From Arenicella sp. (lineage in GTDB: Bacteria > Pseudomonadota > Gammaproteobacteria > Arenicellales > Arenicellaceae): 5,082 nucleotides of DNA. The position numbers were made by a program, and so were the translations under genes. Position 1 is the stretch's first letter; each line of letters begins with the position of its first letter. The stretch is taken from the NCBI GenBank assembly GCA_018677115.1, contig JAHHOC010000158.1, positions 1-5,082 of the forward strand, written 5' to 3'. Below are positions 4,958 to 5,082 of this stretch, piece by piece. Under the pieces are notes generated by a model, which was not told the origin of the DNA, searched no databases, and saw only the letters and a program-made list of their open reading frames with translations.

Positions 4958-5082
4958 ATGTTCAATGTAAATGCGTTGTGCCGGCGGGTAACGGCAGCCA
5001 CCGTTTTGTTTTTTTTCTTGCAGTCGTCGACTGCCTTCGCTGAGATTACAGCGCCCGGTACCGACTATCCAACCTTCTGGTC
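4958..5082 (+). CDS. Exported protein, N-terminal fragment with Sec signal peptide
   Basis: Only the first 41 codons are in the window; the frame stays open to the right edge. Residues 1-10 form a basic n-region ending in Cys-Arg-Arg, residues 11-21 a hydrophobic core (VTAATVLFFFL), and a polar c-region ends in AFA at 26-28. Signal peptidase I cleavage is therefore predicted before Glu29. Cys8 is too early and in the wrong context for a lipoprotein lipobox. The mature start (EITAPGTDYPTFW) matches no family I recognise. In particular it lacks the start I would expect of a cytochrome oxidase subunit II, which might have been guessed from the DUF2244 neighbour. The protein is likely periplasmic or outer-membrane. 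The start is supported by AAAGGGG at 4944-4950. Confidence 0.75.
   Translation, partial: MFNVNALCRRVTAATVLFFFLQSSTAFAEITAPGTDYPTFW

Noticed and set aside
4958..5082. Cytochrome c oxidase subunit II, suggested by the DUF2244 neighbour
   Set aside because: The sequence after the signal peptide does not resemble the mature N-terminus of that subunit as I know it.

Overview
The window looks like chromosomal DNA of a Gram-negative, probably marine-type gammaproteobacterium. This is an inference from the gene families (a YghX-like exported dienelactone hydrolase, a DUF2244 membrane protein, a class I glutamine amidotransferase), the mid-range base composition, ordinary Shine-Dalgarno sites and Sec/Tat signal peptides. 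No rRNA, tRNA, CRISPR array, insertion sequence or phage gene is visible.

Layout. (1) Positions 1-1099: the 3' end of an alkaline-phosphatase-superfamily phosphohydrolase, followed by a DUF3667-type zinc-ribbon membrane protein whose ATG overlaps the previous stop (ATGA). (2) 1100-1286: a gap with a terminator-like hairpin, then a good sigma70-type promoter for the next gene. (3) 1287-2027: a stand-alone class I glutamine amidotransferase. It converges with (4) 2029-2913 on the minus strand, an M24 metallopeptidase, leaving one base between the stop codons. (5) 2914-3016: a divergent intergenic region. (6) 3017-3922: an exported dienelactone hydrolase with a twin-arginine signal. (7) 3992-4480: a DUF2244 membrane protein. 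(8) 4481-4957: a gap of almost 480 bases holding a possible 41-residue small protein and a run of inverted repeats that looks like a structured leader. (9) 4958-5082: the first 41 codons of an exported protein with a clear Sec signal peptide, cut by the window edge.

The genes do not form one obvious pathway. The first two look translationally coupled. The amidotransferase, peptidase and hydrolase look like independent housekeeping or accessory enzymes. DUF2244 genes are often found beside cytochrome c oxidase genes in Proteobacteria, but no oxidase gene is visible here. The least explained stretch is 4481-4957: a 10-bp stem with one bulge (4690-4750) conflicts with a second stem (4699-4767), and three more hairpins follow before the Shine-Dalgarno site of the exported-protein gene.
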